Shown here: positions 19,898-29,290 of the stretch, piece by piece
Position numbering within the stretch: position 1 is the first letter of the stretch
Layout of the letters: every line of letters starts with the position of its first letter
From: Prevotellamassilia timonensis
GTDB taxonomy: Bacteria; Bacteroidota; Bacteroidia; Bacteroidales; Bacteroidaceae
Length of the DNA: 64,000 nt
Direction: 5' to 3'
Assembly: GCF_900106785.1 (NCBI RefSeq)
Contig: NZ_LT629845.1
Location: 708,052-772,051, forward strand
Position numbers and translations under genes: made by a program
Notes under the pieces: model-generated
Database searches by the model: none
What the model saw: the letters and a program-made list of their open reading frames with translations, nothing else
Told to the model about the DNA's origin: nothing

Positions 19898-21172
19898 TCA
19901 TTTAATCATGTCACAGCCCATATAGGGTTGCAAAGCCTTAGGTATGCGAATGCCATCGGGTGTTTGGAAGTCCTCGAGCAAGGCAGCCACAATACGGGGC
20001 AAGGCCAATGCCGAACCATTAAGTGTGTGGCAAAGATGAGTTTTCTTGTCACTTCCACGATAGCGGCACTGCAGACGGTTTGCTTGATATGTATCAAAGT
20101 TTGATACTGAGCTAACTTCCAACCAACGTTTTTGAGCTTCGCTATAAACTTCAAAGTCATAGCATATAGATGAAGTAAAGCTCATGTCACCGCCACAAAG
20201 ACGTAGTATCCGGTAGGGGAGTTCCAACTTCTGCAACAGGCCCTCTACATGAGCCAACATCTCTTGATGCGACTGTTCTGAGTGTTCGGGCGTGTCAATG
20301 CGTACGATTTCGATTTTCGAGAACTCGTGTAAGCGATTCAAGCCACGCACGTCCTTGCCATAGCTACCAGCTTCGCGGCGGAAGCACTCTGTATAGGCAC
20401 AATTCTTAATTGGAAGTTGTTCTTCATTCAGAATGACATCGCGGTAGATGTTTGTTACAGGCACCTCTGCTGTCGGTATAAGATACAAATCATCTACCTC
20501 GCAGTGGTACATTTGGCCTTCCTTGTCGGGTAACTGTCCCGTGCCATATCCTGATGCAGCGTTAACCACTGTTGGTGGCATGATCTCGGTATATCCAGCC
20601 TTGCGGGCTTCGTCAAGGAAAAAGTTTATCAACGCACGCTGCAATCGTGCACCTTGACCTATGTATACGGGAAATCCTGCACCTGTAATCTTTACGCCCA
20701 GGTCAAAGTCTATCAAGTTGTACTTCTTTGCTAACTCCCAATGAGGCAGGGCATTTTGTGGCAGTACGGTGTCGTGTCCGCCAGTCTTAACCACCACGTT
20801 GTCATCGGCCGAAACGCCTTCGGGCACAATGTCGTAGGGCACATTCGGAATGGTATATAACAAGGCGCGTTTGTCGTCCTCGGCCTGTTTCATTACTTCC
20901 TCAAGTTCCTTGCTCTTTATCTTGATGTCAGCCACCTCTTTCTTCGCGGTTTCAGCCTCGTCCTTTTTGCCCTCTTTCATCAGGGCGCCGATGCTCTTCG
21001 AAAGTGTCTTTACTTTGGCATTCAGAGCATCAAGTTCTGCTTGAGCAGACTTGCGTTTATTGTCAAAGGCCAACACGCCCTCAATAGCTTCGCGTGCACC
21101 CTTAAAGTGTTTCTTTTCCAAGCCGCGTATAACGGCTTCCTTGTCGTCAGTAATTTGTTTGATAGTAAGCAT
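19898..21172 (-). CDS. serS: Seryl-tRNA synthetase
   Basis: Charges tRNA-Ser with serine. 424 residues from the ATG at 21172 (MLTIKQITDDKEAVIRGL); an upstream in-frame start would add 18 residues that do not look like the family. N-terminal antiparallel coiled-coil arm (about 30-100) and class II catalytic core with motif 2 (FRREAGSYGKD, then GLNRLHEFSKIE) and motif 3 (NGSALALPRIVAALLE) are visible. A TACTTTTG box (minus strand, 21207-21200) lies about 28 bases upstream of the start, but no clear TTG partner is seen. Monocistronic with its own terminator. Confidence 0.97.
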   Translation of the reverse strand: MLTIKQITDDKEAVIRGLEKKHFKGAREAIEGVLAFDNKRKSAQAELDALNAKVKTLSKSIGALMKEGKKDEAETAKKEVADIKIKSKELEEVMKQAEDDKRALLYTIPNVPYDIVPEGVSADDNVVVKTGGHDTVLPQNALPHWELAKKYNLIDFDLGVKITGAGFPVYIGQGARLQRALINFFLDEARKAGYTEIMPPTVVNAASGYGTGQLPDKEGQMYHCEVDDLYLIPTAEVPVTNIYRDVILNEEQLPIKNCAYTECFRREAGSYGKDVRGLNRLHEFSKIEIVRIDTPEHSEQSHQEMLAHVEGLLQKLELPYRILRLCGGDMSFTSSICYDFEVYSEAQKRWLEVSSVSNFDTYQANRLQCRYRGSDKKTHLCHTLNGSALALPRIVAALLEDFQTPDGIRIPKALQPYMGCDMIK

Positions 21173-21360
21173 AGCTTCTTTCTTATTATTGTTTGACCGC
21201 AAAAGTAGTAATTTTTTGCGAACCACATTGTTTTTAGCGCTACAAATGTGTGCCCTGCAGCAGTATAGCTGTTATTTGTTGATAGAAATCTGAAGGTAGC
21301 TCTTCCTCCGTCATTCTGAACAATCTTGTCACCTCATCATCGCTTTGCTGGATTGTTATG

Positions 21361-22173
21361 TTACAAATCTGTCAATAGCGATGGCGTTTGTCGTGCCAGG
21401 ACTTCAAGGCTTACATTCCGATTTTCGCCATTCAGTATATATCCAGCTTCGGCGAGTTTTTCGGCGCACGTTTCGTAAGCTATGCGTGGCACATTATTCT
21501 CGGCACTCAAATGGCAAAGCCACACCTTCTTTATTAAGTCTCTATTAAGGTTGCTTGCCAGGAACACAGCCGTTTCGGCATTACTGATATGTCCGTTAGG
21601 ACCGCTAATACGTTTTTGCAAGCGTAGTGGGTAGCGCCCTGTCACGAGCATATGTTCATCGTAGTTCGATTCAATCACCAAATGCGTGGCTTGGTGTATA
21701 ATGTCTGGCATATCATCACTGAAGTGTCCTACATCAGTAAGCAGCACAAAGCACTTATCGTCCCATCTTATTTTATAGCCATTGTTATCGGCACTGTCGT
21801 GTGGCACAGCAAATGACGTGATTTTGAATGGACCAAGTTCAAATTCTATTCCGCGTTCAATAGTATGTTGCAGATTCAGTGGTACCTTCTTCGATACAAA
21901 GTGATTGCGCATAATCGAGTCATGTACGGCTTGCGATGTGTACACGGGTATCCTAAAGTCACGCGACAGAGCTCCCACGCCTTTTACGTGGTCGGTATGG
22001 TCATGCGTCACCAATATGGCTTTTATCTTTGCTATGCTCAAGCCATAGTTCGAGCATATTTGCTTGAATTTTCGCACGCTCAGACCTTGGTCTATTATTA
22101 AACCATAGTCGTCAACCTGCAAGTAGTAGCAGTTGCCGCTGCTGCCTGAACTTAATGATATGAATTGTGACAT
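21361..22173 (-). CDS. MBL-fold metallo-hydrolase, YycJ/WalJ type
   Basis: 270-residue metallo-beta-lactamase fold protein. Metal-binding motif THDHTDHVKG at about residues 55-64; further His/Asp ligands are probably in AVPHDSAD and LLTDVGHFSDD. The C-terminal ...WLCHLSAENN fits the last conserved His. Close to the YycJ/WalJ group, linked in Gram-positives to cell-wall control and DNA repair nuclease activity; the role in Bacteroidetes is unclear. Flanked by gaps of 188 and 159 bases, so probably single. Confidence 0.85.
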   Translation of the reverse strand: MSQFISLSSGSSGNCYYLQVDDYGLIIDQGLSVRKFKQICSNYGLSIAKIKAILVTHDHTDHVKGVGALSRDFRIPVYTSQAVHDSIMRNHFVSKKVPLNLQHTIERGIEFELGPFKITSFAVPHDSADNNGYKIRWDDKCFVLLTDVGHFSDDMPDIIHQATHLVIESNYDEHMLVTGRYPLRLQKRISGPNGHISNAETAVFLASNLNRDLIKKVWLCHLSAENNVPRIAYETCAEKLAEAGYILNGENRNVSLEVLARQTPSLLTDL

Positions 22174-22332
22174 AATGTGTCTTGATTATTTTAGCAAGTT
22201 GCCAAGTTTGGCGGGTTGTAATGTGTTCGTTGGGCATACTTGTCCATCGCGTACAAATGTTGCCATTTTTAGCGGCAGTGCAAGCCCGTTATATCCCCCA
22301 TCTGTGTAATATTGGTGTTACTGTATATCACA

Positions 22333-24675
22333 TCAGAATGGGAGTCCTACGGCAAAATGCAGTGTAAAGTCTCGCCCAAAGTTTGGCTTTGTGATAGGGT
22401 AGTGTAGCCGGCCTTTGCTCACCGATGGGTCAATCGCTTTCATTCCACCGTCAAAGCGTAGTATGAAGTAATTAAAGTCGAACCTTATACCCAGTCCATA
22501 CGACACCGCTATTTGTTTGTAGAATGAGTCAAACTTAAACACAGCATTGTCAATACCGGCATAGTGGCGTGTGTTCCAGATATTACCTGCATCAATAAAC
22601 AGGGCTCCGTGCAGTTTCCAGAACAAGAAAGTGCGCCACTCAACATTAAAGTCAAGTTTAAGGTTACCCGTCTGAGTTACAAAGTCAACCTTTCCGTCCT
22701 TGCCTTTATACCCGCCAGGGCCCAAACCGCGGACGTTCCAACCGCGTACGCTGTTAGCTCCGCCTGCAAAGTAGCGCTTCTCATATGGCAGTATGGTAGA
22801 GTTTCCATACGGAATGCCCAGACCAAAGCCAAAATGTATGGCCACAGCATTTCGGTCATTCAGCAGCAAGCTCCTTACAAAGTCAAAATCGAATTTGGCA
22901 TATTGTGAATATGATATGCCGAACAAGTTGTAGCAACCATTGTCACCTTTGCCACGGTGCAGCATGTTCGATATGCCATATAGCACATTGCCAGCAAGTT
23001 CCACCCCAGCTTTAACCTGTACCCCTTGTGTGAGCGATTGCGAGTAATTACTTCCATTCGCATTGTTGCGTTGAGAGTTGTAGGTAAGTGAGTAGGCTGT
23101 TTTTACGATAAACAAATTCTCGTAACTGCTTCTCAGTACCGAGTATCGGGCATCTTCTCCGTCCAAATAATCCTTTTTGAAGGTATCCGATATCCAAGGC
23201 ATATACACATAGTTAACCGAAAGTAGGTCGAAATTGTGTACCCAACGTGGTGTATTGGTTCTGTTCCAGGTATAGGTCCAAGCTGCAGTCAGTACGCGCC
23301 GGTGAAATTCGGGGCGGTCTTGTGTGTTATACATCAAGCTTACCTGCGAGAGCGCCTTCATCTCTTTCTTTTTTTCAATACTCAAAAAAGGTAATAGAAG
23401 GGTGGGGAAGCGCAGGTTACCCTCAGCGCTCAGCTCAAAGTAATTTTGATTATTATACCCTTCCAATCCGCTGATAGCCTCGTAGGCGCCGCGCAACTTG
23501 AAAGTCAGCATTTCAGAGCCTTTGAAAGCATTGCGGTTGTTATACGACAATGCCACCGCTGCTCCCAAATCGCCTGAGGTGTTGGTTCCCTCTACCTCCA
23601 AACCTATCGAGTTGGTTTTATTATATCTAAGCGATATGTTGCAGTCAAGCAAACTGTCCGTGCCCGTTACAGGGACTACCTGCATATTGGTAAATTTAAC
23701 TACTGGCAATGAGTTCAGATTGTTGTACGTGTTTTGCACGTCAGTTTCGTCATACACTGCACCCTTGTTGATAGCTGTGTGCGAAAGCAGTACGCGTTTA
23801 TTCACCTTCAGCTGACGTGTGTCAAACATAATGCCCCGGTAATTAGTTAGCGCACTATTTGATGCAGCCACACTATCCTCGCCAATGGTACGGAACTGAG
23901 TAATATACACCTGCCTAAATCTCTGTCTTGTGTATGAACGGCTACTGTCAGCCATTTCGGGACGGTGCATTCTCAGTGTCACATTTGTGGCAGTTATTCC
24001 CCTTAGCGTGTCAATGTCATAGGTTATGAAGTCGTTATTTACGAAGTAATATCCCTTCTGACGCAACATCTTTACCATGCGACTGCGTTCTTCTGACAGT
24101 ACATTCAAGTTAAGTGGCATACCGCGACGAAGCAAAGAATTGGCCGAGTCGCCCTTGTAAATGCTGTATATTGTGTCATCGTCAAAGTCGTATCGCAGAG
24201 TGTCTATATAATAGCGGTCGCGGGGCGTAATGCAGTACGTCACTTTAACCTTGTGCTTGGACGTCTGTACCAGTGTATCCACTTGTGCATGCAGATAGCC
24301 GTCGCTGTATAGGGCTTGTTCGATGTTGCGCATGCCATAGAGTGTGCCTTCGCTGTCGTACACAACAGGGGGCTCACCTATTTTCTTGAAGAACTTTGAA
24401 AGGCCTTTATTCCCTTTCACAGAGTCTGCCTTCGACAGACAGTATAGGCCTAATGGTGCCTTGAACACGTTGAACCACCGCGTGTTAGGATGTTGATGCA
24501 CATATTTTTTATATGCGTCCACCTTAAAGCGGCTATTACTACTGGTCACCTTAACGTTGCTGAGTACACGTTGCCCTGGCTGCAAAAACTTTTTGCAGCT
24601 GCAGCCCACACACATCAACAGAGTCAGAATGAGTATGGACGTGTTACGGATATGTCTTTTATAATTATTAAGCAC
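22333..24675 (-). CDS. TamA/BamA-like outer-membrane assembly protein, lipidated type
   Basis: 780 residues. An N-terminal signal with Cys (LLMCVGCSCKK, about residues 19-28) suggests a lipoprotein, though the lipobox is atypical. POTRA-like repeats fill about 40-380, and the C-terminal half is a 16-strand-type surface-antigen barrel with many alternating aromatic strands, ending ...FTLHFAVGLPF, a terminal Phe as in outer-membrane barrels. FAGGANSVRGWNVRGLGPGG (about 640) is the VRGF/Y-type motif of the Omp85 superfamily. Lipidated TamA-like proteins (TamL) are known in Bacteroidetes, where they work with TamB-like partners; no tamB is in the window. Confidence 0.85.
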   Translation of the reverse strand: MLNNYKRHIRNTSILILTLLMCVGCSCKKFLQPGQRVLSNVKVTSSNSRFKVDAYKKYVHQHPNTRWFNVFKAPLGLYCLSKADSVKGNKGLSKFFKKIGEPPVVYDSEGTLYGMRNIEQALYSDGYLHAQVDTLVQTSKHKVKVTYCITPRDRYYIDTLRYDFDDDTIYSIYKGDSANSLLRRGMPLNLNVLSEERSRMVKMLRQKGYYFVNNDFITYDIDTLRGITATNVTLRMHRPEMADSSRSYTRQRFRQVYITQFRTIGEDSVAASNSALTNYRGIMFDTRQLKVNKRVLLSHTAINKGAVYDETDVQNTYNNLNSLPVVKFTNMQVVPVTGTDSLLDCNISLRYNKTNSIGLEVEGTNTSGDLGAAVALSYNNRNAFKGSEMLTFKLRGAYEAISGLEGYNNQNYFELSAEGNLRFPTLLLPFLSIEKKKEMKALSQVSLMYNTQDRPEFHRRVLTAAWTYTWNRTNTPRWVHNFDLLSVNYVYMPWISDTFKKDYLDGEDARYSVLRSSYENLFIVKTAYSLTYNSQRNNANGSNYSQSLTQGVQVKAGVELAGNVLYGISNMLHRGKGDNGCYNLFGISYSQYAKFDFDFVRSLLLNDRNAVAIHFGFGLGIPYGNSTILPYEKRYFAGGANSVRGWNVRGLGPGGYKGKDGKVDFVTQTGNLKLDFNVEWRTFLFWKLHGALFIDAGNIWNTRHYAGIDNAVFKFDSFYKQIAVSYGLGIRFDFNYFILRFDGGMKAIDPSVSKGRLHYPITKPNFGRDFTLHFAVGLPF

Positions 24676-24726
24676 AGTTAGGGTGAAGCTTGGTTGGCGT
24701 AATTTGAAGGTCGATTAGGTTAGATG

Positions 24727-24854
24727 ATTAGGAAGTTAGAAGGTTAGCGGGTTAAAAAGTGACTCTTGCGAGTGCTATAAGCCAAGGTTTCTCTTTACCC
24801 TATAGGCCTACAAACTTCTTAAACCTCTAACCTCCTAACTTCCTAACTCCTAAT
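24727..24854. repeat. Inverted repeat between the PiT and TamA-like genes
   Basis: Left arm 24727-24759 (TTAGGAAGTTAGAAGGTTAG...) and right arm about 24815-24854 (...CTAACCTCCTAACTTCCTAA) pair over about 33 bases, spacer about 55. The arms are built of GTTAG steps. On the minus strand it lies 9 bases after the PiT stop and may stabilise or end that transcript. Confidence 0.65.
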
Positions 24855-24862
24855 TCAATATA

Positions 24863-27112
24863 TTATTGTGTTTGGAACCGTTTGCTTGCACGCAGAATAT
24901 GCCTTGCGGCCGACATAAGTTCTTGCGTCTCCTGCAAGGTAGAAAGATATAGCAGTGCAATTTTGATGTTCGAATCCTCTCGCTGTATGCGGTCTTGCTG
25001 TGCGTGTCGTATTTGTGATATACGGCTCTTTATAGCATTACCCTCTACAAGCAGCTCGTCCACACCTTCAAAGTTGCCCGTTGAAATCATGCGTTGTACT
25101 ACCTCAAGAAAATGATCCACGTCATTGCATACAGGTATAAACTCGTCCACATAATCTTGTGGCAGTGGGCTGAAGTTGTTGTCAACATGTTCCACACATG
25201 GCTCCAACATACGTTTCAGGCCATATATAATTTGGGTGGCATTGTTGCAACCCAAGTGGAACCATGTGTTTTTTTCAACCGCAACAAGGTAGTCGATCTT
25301 GCGCATACCGAGAATCTCCTTGCGTCGGTAACGTTTCCAAATGCCCTTCTCGTTTTCAATGTCATGCGAGGCTGTGCGCAAAAATTTCATATTCTCGTGC
25401 ATCAGTCCTTGTGTAATGTTGCGGAAGGTGTTGCGCGTAAACTCTAATATGTCAGTTTGTGTGCGGCGTACATGCTGTAACAGCAGTTGCCACGTTTCGG
25501 CCTTGTCGTGGCAGCGTACCAATTGACGGAAGAGTGTGTCCACATTATCTTGTTCTCGCTTTTGCTTGAATTTGCGATTGTTGTTGATGACCACGAGTGC
25601 CACTACACACATTACCAATATCATGGCAAAGAAACCACCTAAATGATTGATGGTGGCAATCAGGAAACTAACGATAAGCGCCGCGCCAGCCGTGATAAAC
25701 CAACCACCGATGACGGTAATTACGCCGGTAATGCGGTATACTGCAGTTTCGCGTCCCCAAGCTCTGTCGGCCAATGATGAACCCATGGCCACCATAAATG
25801 CCACGTAGGTGGTTGACAACGGCAGTTGCAGCGATGTGCCCACTACAATCAGCAAACCGGCTAATACCAAATTAACCGCAGCGCGCACCTGGTCAAAGGC
25901 TGCTCCATCTTCGAGCACTGCGTCCTCTTGGTCAAAGCGGGTGTTAATCCAGCGTGACACACATGAGGGCACATATTTAGACATGGTGTTAGTGGCATTG
26001 AGTACACCACGCACCGTGCGACGTGCCAATCGTGATGAAGAAAAGACTTCCTCACCTTCGTCCTGTCGCGACAGATTTACGGTTGTCTCCACTACTTTGT
26101 GTGCTTTTTTTGAAGTACAGATTGCCACGGTCATGACTACCCCGGCAGCTATCAAGAACAACTGCTTAAAAGGCAGGTGACTTTCACCGGCCAGCACGCT
26201 CACAGAATAGTTTTCGGGATTGATACCACTACCGTTTTGCGTAAAATCAATAAATGACTCCAAACCGGCTAAAGGCGTACCAATAAAGTTTACCAAGTCG
26301 TTGCCAGCAAAGGCCATTGCCAGTGCAAATGTTCCAAACAACACTACAATGCGAAATATGTTTACCTTGCATAGGTAAAGAACTTCCATCAGGGCTGTGA
26401 AGAGACAGAAGCATGTCAACAATATCTCAAATTTATTCTGGTCTATCCAATCAGGAGTCCAGCCAATGTTTGCAAGAATAGGGCTTGTGCGCAACCCGCT
26501 CACCAACAAAAAATAGAAAATAGACGTAACACTTACCCCACCAAACAGGGCTATGCTATAGCGCAAATGCTTTTTATACTGAAAGGTGAACAGCACACGC
26601 GTAATCCACATCACTATGAAACCGAAGACAAAGGCTATAGCAACCGACAGAAATATGCCTATAATCACGCTTAGTGCTTTATCCGTGTTGATGAGATCAG
26701 CGTAAGTGTGTCCTCCATCTAATATTTTTGAAAAAGCCAATGCTGTGCTACCGCCTAACAAACCAAACACCATAGACACCGTGGTTGAGGTGGGCATGCC
26801 TAACGTATTGAATATGTCGAGCAGAATAACATCGGTAGCAGCTACTGCCAAGAATATGCACATTACATCACTTAGCGTGTAGTAGTGGGGATTAAGCACA
26901 CCATGTCTGGCTATATCCATCATGCCGCTAGAGGTGCTTGCACCGACAAATATGCCTACTGCGGCTACTATAAGAATGGTGCGGAACTTGGCTGCCTTAG
27001 CGCCTACTGCCGGACTTAAAAAATTGACAGCATCATTTGCCACACCGACAGACAGGTCGAAAGTGGCCAGTACAAACAGGAATATCAGAATTCCAAGATA
27101 GAAAAAATCCAT
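24863..27112 (-). CDS. PiT-family inorganic phosphate transporter with C-terminal PhoU-like domain
   Basis: 749 residues. Two PiT halves with the duplicated signature: GVANDAVNFLSPAVGAKAA (about 23-41) and AGNDLVNFIGTPLAG (about 265-279), then a further membrane segment run (about 310-510; LPLSTTYVAFMVAMGSSLAD). The cytoplasmic C-terminal region (about 530-749) is helical and PhoU-like, probably regulatory. Phosphate (or sulphate-like anion) uptake driven by a cation is the family role. Longer than enterobacterial PitA (about 500 residues), as is usual for Bacteroidetes members. A clear promoter lies just upstream. Confidence 0.9.
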   Translation of the reverse strand: MDFFYLGILIFLFVLATFDLSVGVANDAVNFLSPAVGAKAAKFRTILIVAAVGIFVGASTSSGMMDIARHGVLNPHYYTLSDVMCIFLAVAATDVILLDIFNTLGMPTSTTVSMVFGLLGGSTALAFSKILDGGHTYADLINTDKALSVIIGIFLSVAIAFVFGFIVMWITRVLFTFQYKKHLRYSIALFGGVSVTSIFYFLLVSGLRTSPILANIGWTPDWIDQNKFEILLTCFCLFTALMEVLYLCKVNIFRIVVLFGTFALAMAFAGNDLVNFIGTPLAGLESFIDFTQNGSGINPENYSVSVLAGESHLPFKQLFLIAAGVVMTVAICTSKKAHKVVETTVNLSRQDEGEEVFSSSRLARRTVRGVLNATNTMSKYVPSCVSRWINTRFDQEDAVLEDGAAFDQVRAAVNLVLAGLLIVVGTSLQLPLSTTYVAFMVAMGSSLADRAWGRETAVYRITGVITVIGGWFITAGAALIVSFLIATINHLGGFFAMILVMCVVALVVINNNRKFKQKREQDNVDTLFRQLVRCHDKAETWQLLLQHVRRTQTDILEFTRNTFRNITQGLMHENMKFLRTASHDIENEKGIWKRYRRKEILGMRKIDYLVAVEKNTWFHLGCNNATQIIYGLKRMLEPCVEHVDNNFSPLPQDYVDEFIPVCNDVDHFLEVVQRMISTGNFEGVDELLVEGNAIKSRISQIRHAQQDRIQREDSNIKIALLYLSTLQETQELMSAARHILRASKRFQTQ

Positions 27113-27143
27113 ATACGTGGGTTCTAAATAATGTGTTACGCTG

Positions 27144-27173
27144 CAAAATTAGTACATCATCGCCGAAGAACAA
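27144..27173 (-). promoter_or_regulatory. Bacteroidetes-type promoter of the PiT gene
   Basis: Minus strand: TTG (27173-27171), 19 bases, TAATTTTG (27151-27144). It fits the TTG / TAnnTTTG consensus and leaves a leader of about 28 bases. Confidence 0.7.
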
Positions 27174-27467
27174 AGTGTTTTGTTAAGTTTCTGTTACTTT
27201 TCTTTTGCCTCGGCCGATGCTTTTGTGTATTTGCCGAAGTTGTTGGCATGTCATCAAATCAATATGTTATCAGGTAGCATGGCCAGCTTATTCGGATCCT
27301 GTATATACAGTTACTTTGTAATCGGCAACTCATACGGAACAATGAAATGATGCCGCGCTATTCTTACTTTACAAACGTAATGCCGGCCATATTTTGTTCT
27401 GATAAATTTCAAAATTTGCGATGTAGTTACAAATACGTTGCTGTCCGTAAAGGCCATTTCTTATTTC

Positions 27468-27851
27468 TGTCTACACTCTACACTTATATATATTAATGCG
27501 CTGATAATCAACGAATAAATGCGTGTAGAAGGATGGAAAATCAGTATGCACTACTATCTACACCTGTTGCAGATAATGGTGTGTACTTACGGCATAGGGC
27601 AGGCTTCCCTCGAGTATAGGGAGGACAGATTTTCAGTTGCTCCAACTATTTTCACGCTCTCCCTAAACTGTTATTCCTTATTGGCACAGCACGTACTGCA
27701 CTTATGCGTATGAAGCTATACAGATGGTGTAGACAAATCTTCTGCTTGTTGGTAAGCGTGCAGATGTAGTGCATACAAAATCTGGTGTTGTATGCACTGC
27801 TTAACCTCTTGAATATCAATAAGATACAAGCAAAAGTGTAGAGTGCAGACA
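27468..27851. repeat. Structured intergenic element, copy A (384 bp)
   Basis: The ends are inverted copies of TGTCTRCACTCTRCACTT (27468-27485 and, reversed, 27834-27851). Inside the left end comes CTGATAATCAA and then GCGTGTAGA (27521-27529). The centre is a hairpin with arms AGGGAG...CTCCCT (27618-27664) and loop region AGTTGCTCCAACT; another 10-bp hairpin AGTGCATACA/TGTATGCACT lies near 27770-27800. The element at 52189-52528 has the same ends and the same GTTGCTCC loop. No protein is encoded. Confidence 0.7.
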
Positions 27852-27958
27852 GTTTTAGCAAAAATATTATGAGTGAAGAGGTGGGGGCGTTTCGGAGGCA
27901 CTTATAATGAAACCACCTGTTGTTTTTATGCGTCTGAGAGGCCTTACAAAAAAGAAAC

Positions 27959-28026
27959 AGCAACCTTCGTACATAATAAATTCGCAGGTAGATTTGCCTG
28001 CAATTTTATTAAGTGTGAAGGTTGCT
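27959..28026 (-). terminator. Terminator of the lysC-lysA operon
   Basis: A long hairpin: AGCAACCTTC..ACATAATAAATT (from 27959) pairs with AATTTTATTAAGTGTGAAGGTTGCT (to 28026) with an inner stem GCAGGT/GCCTGC. On the minus strand it is followed by TGTTTCTTTTTTG and lies 95 bases past the lysA stop. Confidence 0.75.
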
Positions 28027-28120
28027 GCTAAATAGCTACTATACGATTGTTATATCAAAAAATAGCGTCTCGTATCGAGCACATGCTTGTTTTTGCACAT
28101 TATTACGATACTCTTGTTTG

Positions 28121-29290
28121 TTAGATGCTGTCTGAATACACAGCTACAGGTAGTTTCCTGCAGTTGTATGTTGAAGCCATTACTTCGCCATAAGCACCGG
28201 CAGATCTAAATGCAATGAAATCACCACGGTGTGTTTTGGAAAGTGACTCACCTGTACTGAACACGTCGCTACTTTCGCATATAGGGCCAACTACGTCATA
28301 GATTTCTGTCTTACTTTCGGAATTGCTTGCTTGGGCAGAAATGTTTTCAGTATAGTGGTGTGACCCGTACATTGCAGGACGTATCAGCTCGGTAAAGCCT
28401 GCATCTACAATCACAAATTTCTTGCTGTGTCCCTCTTTTACGTATAAAGTACGTGCTATAAGGGAACCGCATTGCGCTACGACGCTACGGCCCAACTCAA
28501 AATGTAATTGTTGCCCATTACGGAGCTGGAGATGCTTCTCGAATAATTCAAAGTATTGTTTGAAATCGGGAATAGGATTACCGTCTGGATTGTCGTAATC
28601 GATGCCAAGTCCGCCACCTACGTTGATATTATCAGTTACAATACCTTCGCTCTCAAGTATATTTTGCAATTCGTTTATACGGTTGCAAAGTGATACATAT
28701 ACTGACAAATCCAATATTTGACTTCCGATGTGGAAATGCAGACCTGTATACTTAACGTTTCCGAGCTCCTGCGCATGTCGAATGGCTGTAACCATATCCT
28801 CCATGGCTATGCCAAATTTGTTTTCATTAAGCCCGGTGGTTATTTTGGCATGAGTGTGTGCATCAACATTCGGGTTAATTCTGAATGCAACGTGTGCACA
28901 TTTGCCCATTTCGCCAGCTATTTGGTTAATGACATCAAGCTCGGGCAAACTTTCTACATTGAAACTGTGTATGCCTTTCTCTAATGCCGTACGAATTTCC
29001 CAATCGCTTTTGCCAACTCCGGCGTAAACGATTTTATTGCCAACAAATCCAGCCTCAGAAGCAGCAAGTATTTCGCCTCCTGAAACGCAGTCCGCACCTA
29101 AACCATGTTGTGCAATAATTTGCAGAATACGCGGGTTGGCATTTGCTTTGACTGCGTAGTGGACATGGAAATTGGGTCTACCTTTTGTCTCGTCCTCAAT
29201 TACTTGCAGGGTCTTAAGCAGGCAATCAATATCGTAGTAATAAAAAGGGGTGCTTAGTTTAGAAAAGTCTTGTATAGGAAAGTGTGTCAT
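28121..29290 (-). CDS. lysA: Diaminopimelate decarboxylase
   Basis: Last step of lysine synthesis: decarboxylates meso-diaminopimelate to lysine, PLP-dependent. 389 residues. PLP Lys48 in HYAVKANANP; FNVESLPEL; HFHIGSQI; GGGLGIDYD; and CESSDVF (active-site Cys region) are all present. Its ATG overlaps the lysC stop (ATGA), so the two are translationally coupled, which joins the first and the last enzyme of the pathway in one unit. Confidence 0.96.
   Translation of the reverse strand: MTHFPIQDFSKLSTPFYYYDIDCLLKTLQVIEDETKGRPNFHVHYAVKANANPRILQIIAQHGLGADCVSGGEILAASEAGFVGNKIVYAGVGKSDWEIRTALEKGIHSFNVESLPELDVINQIAGEMGKCAHVAFRINPNVDAHTHAKITTGLNENKFGIAMEDMVTAIRHAQELGNVKYTGLHFHIGSQILDLSVYVSLCNRINELQNILESEGIVTDNINVGGGLGIDYDNPDGNPIPDFKQYFELFEKHLQLRNGQQLHFELGRSVVAQCGSLIARTLYVKEGHSKKFVIVDAGFTELIRPAMYGSHHYTENISAQASNSESKTEIYDVVGPICESSDVFSTGESLSKTHRGDFIAFRSAGAYGEVMASTYNCRKLPVAVYSDSI

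Larger units (their letters stand above)
27113..28120. other. 1-kb gene-free stretch between the PiT gene and lysA
   Basis: It holds the PiT promoter (27144-27173), a 384-bp structured repeat element (27468-27851) and the lysA terminator hairpin (27959-28026). The few short ORFs are produced by the repeats and show no coding character. I see nothing specific in 27174-27467. Confidence 0.6.

Noticed and set aside
27652..27963. 103-residue minus-strand ORF in the 27.5-kb element
   Set aside because: Spans the repeat hairpins; composition follows the repeats, no start context.
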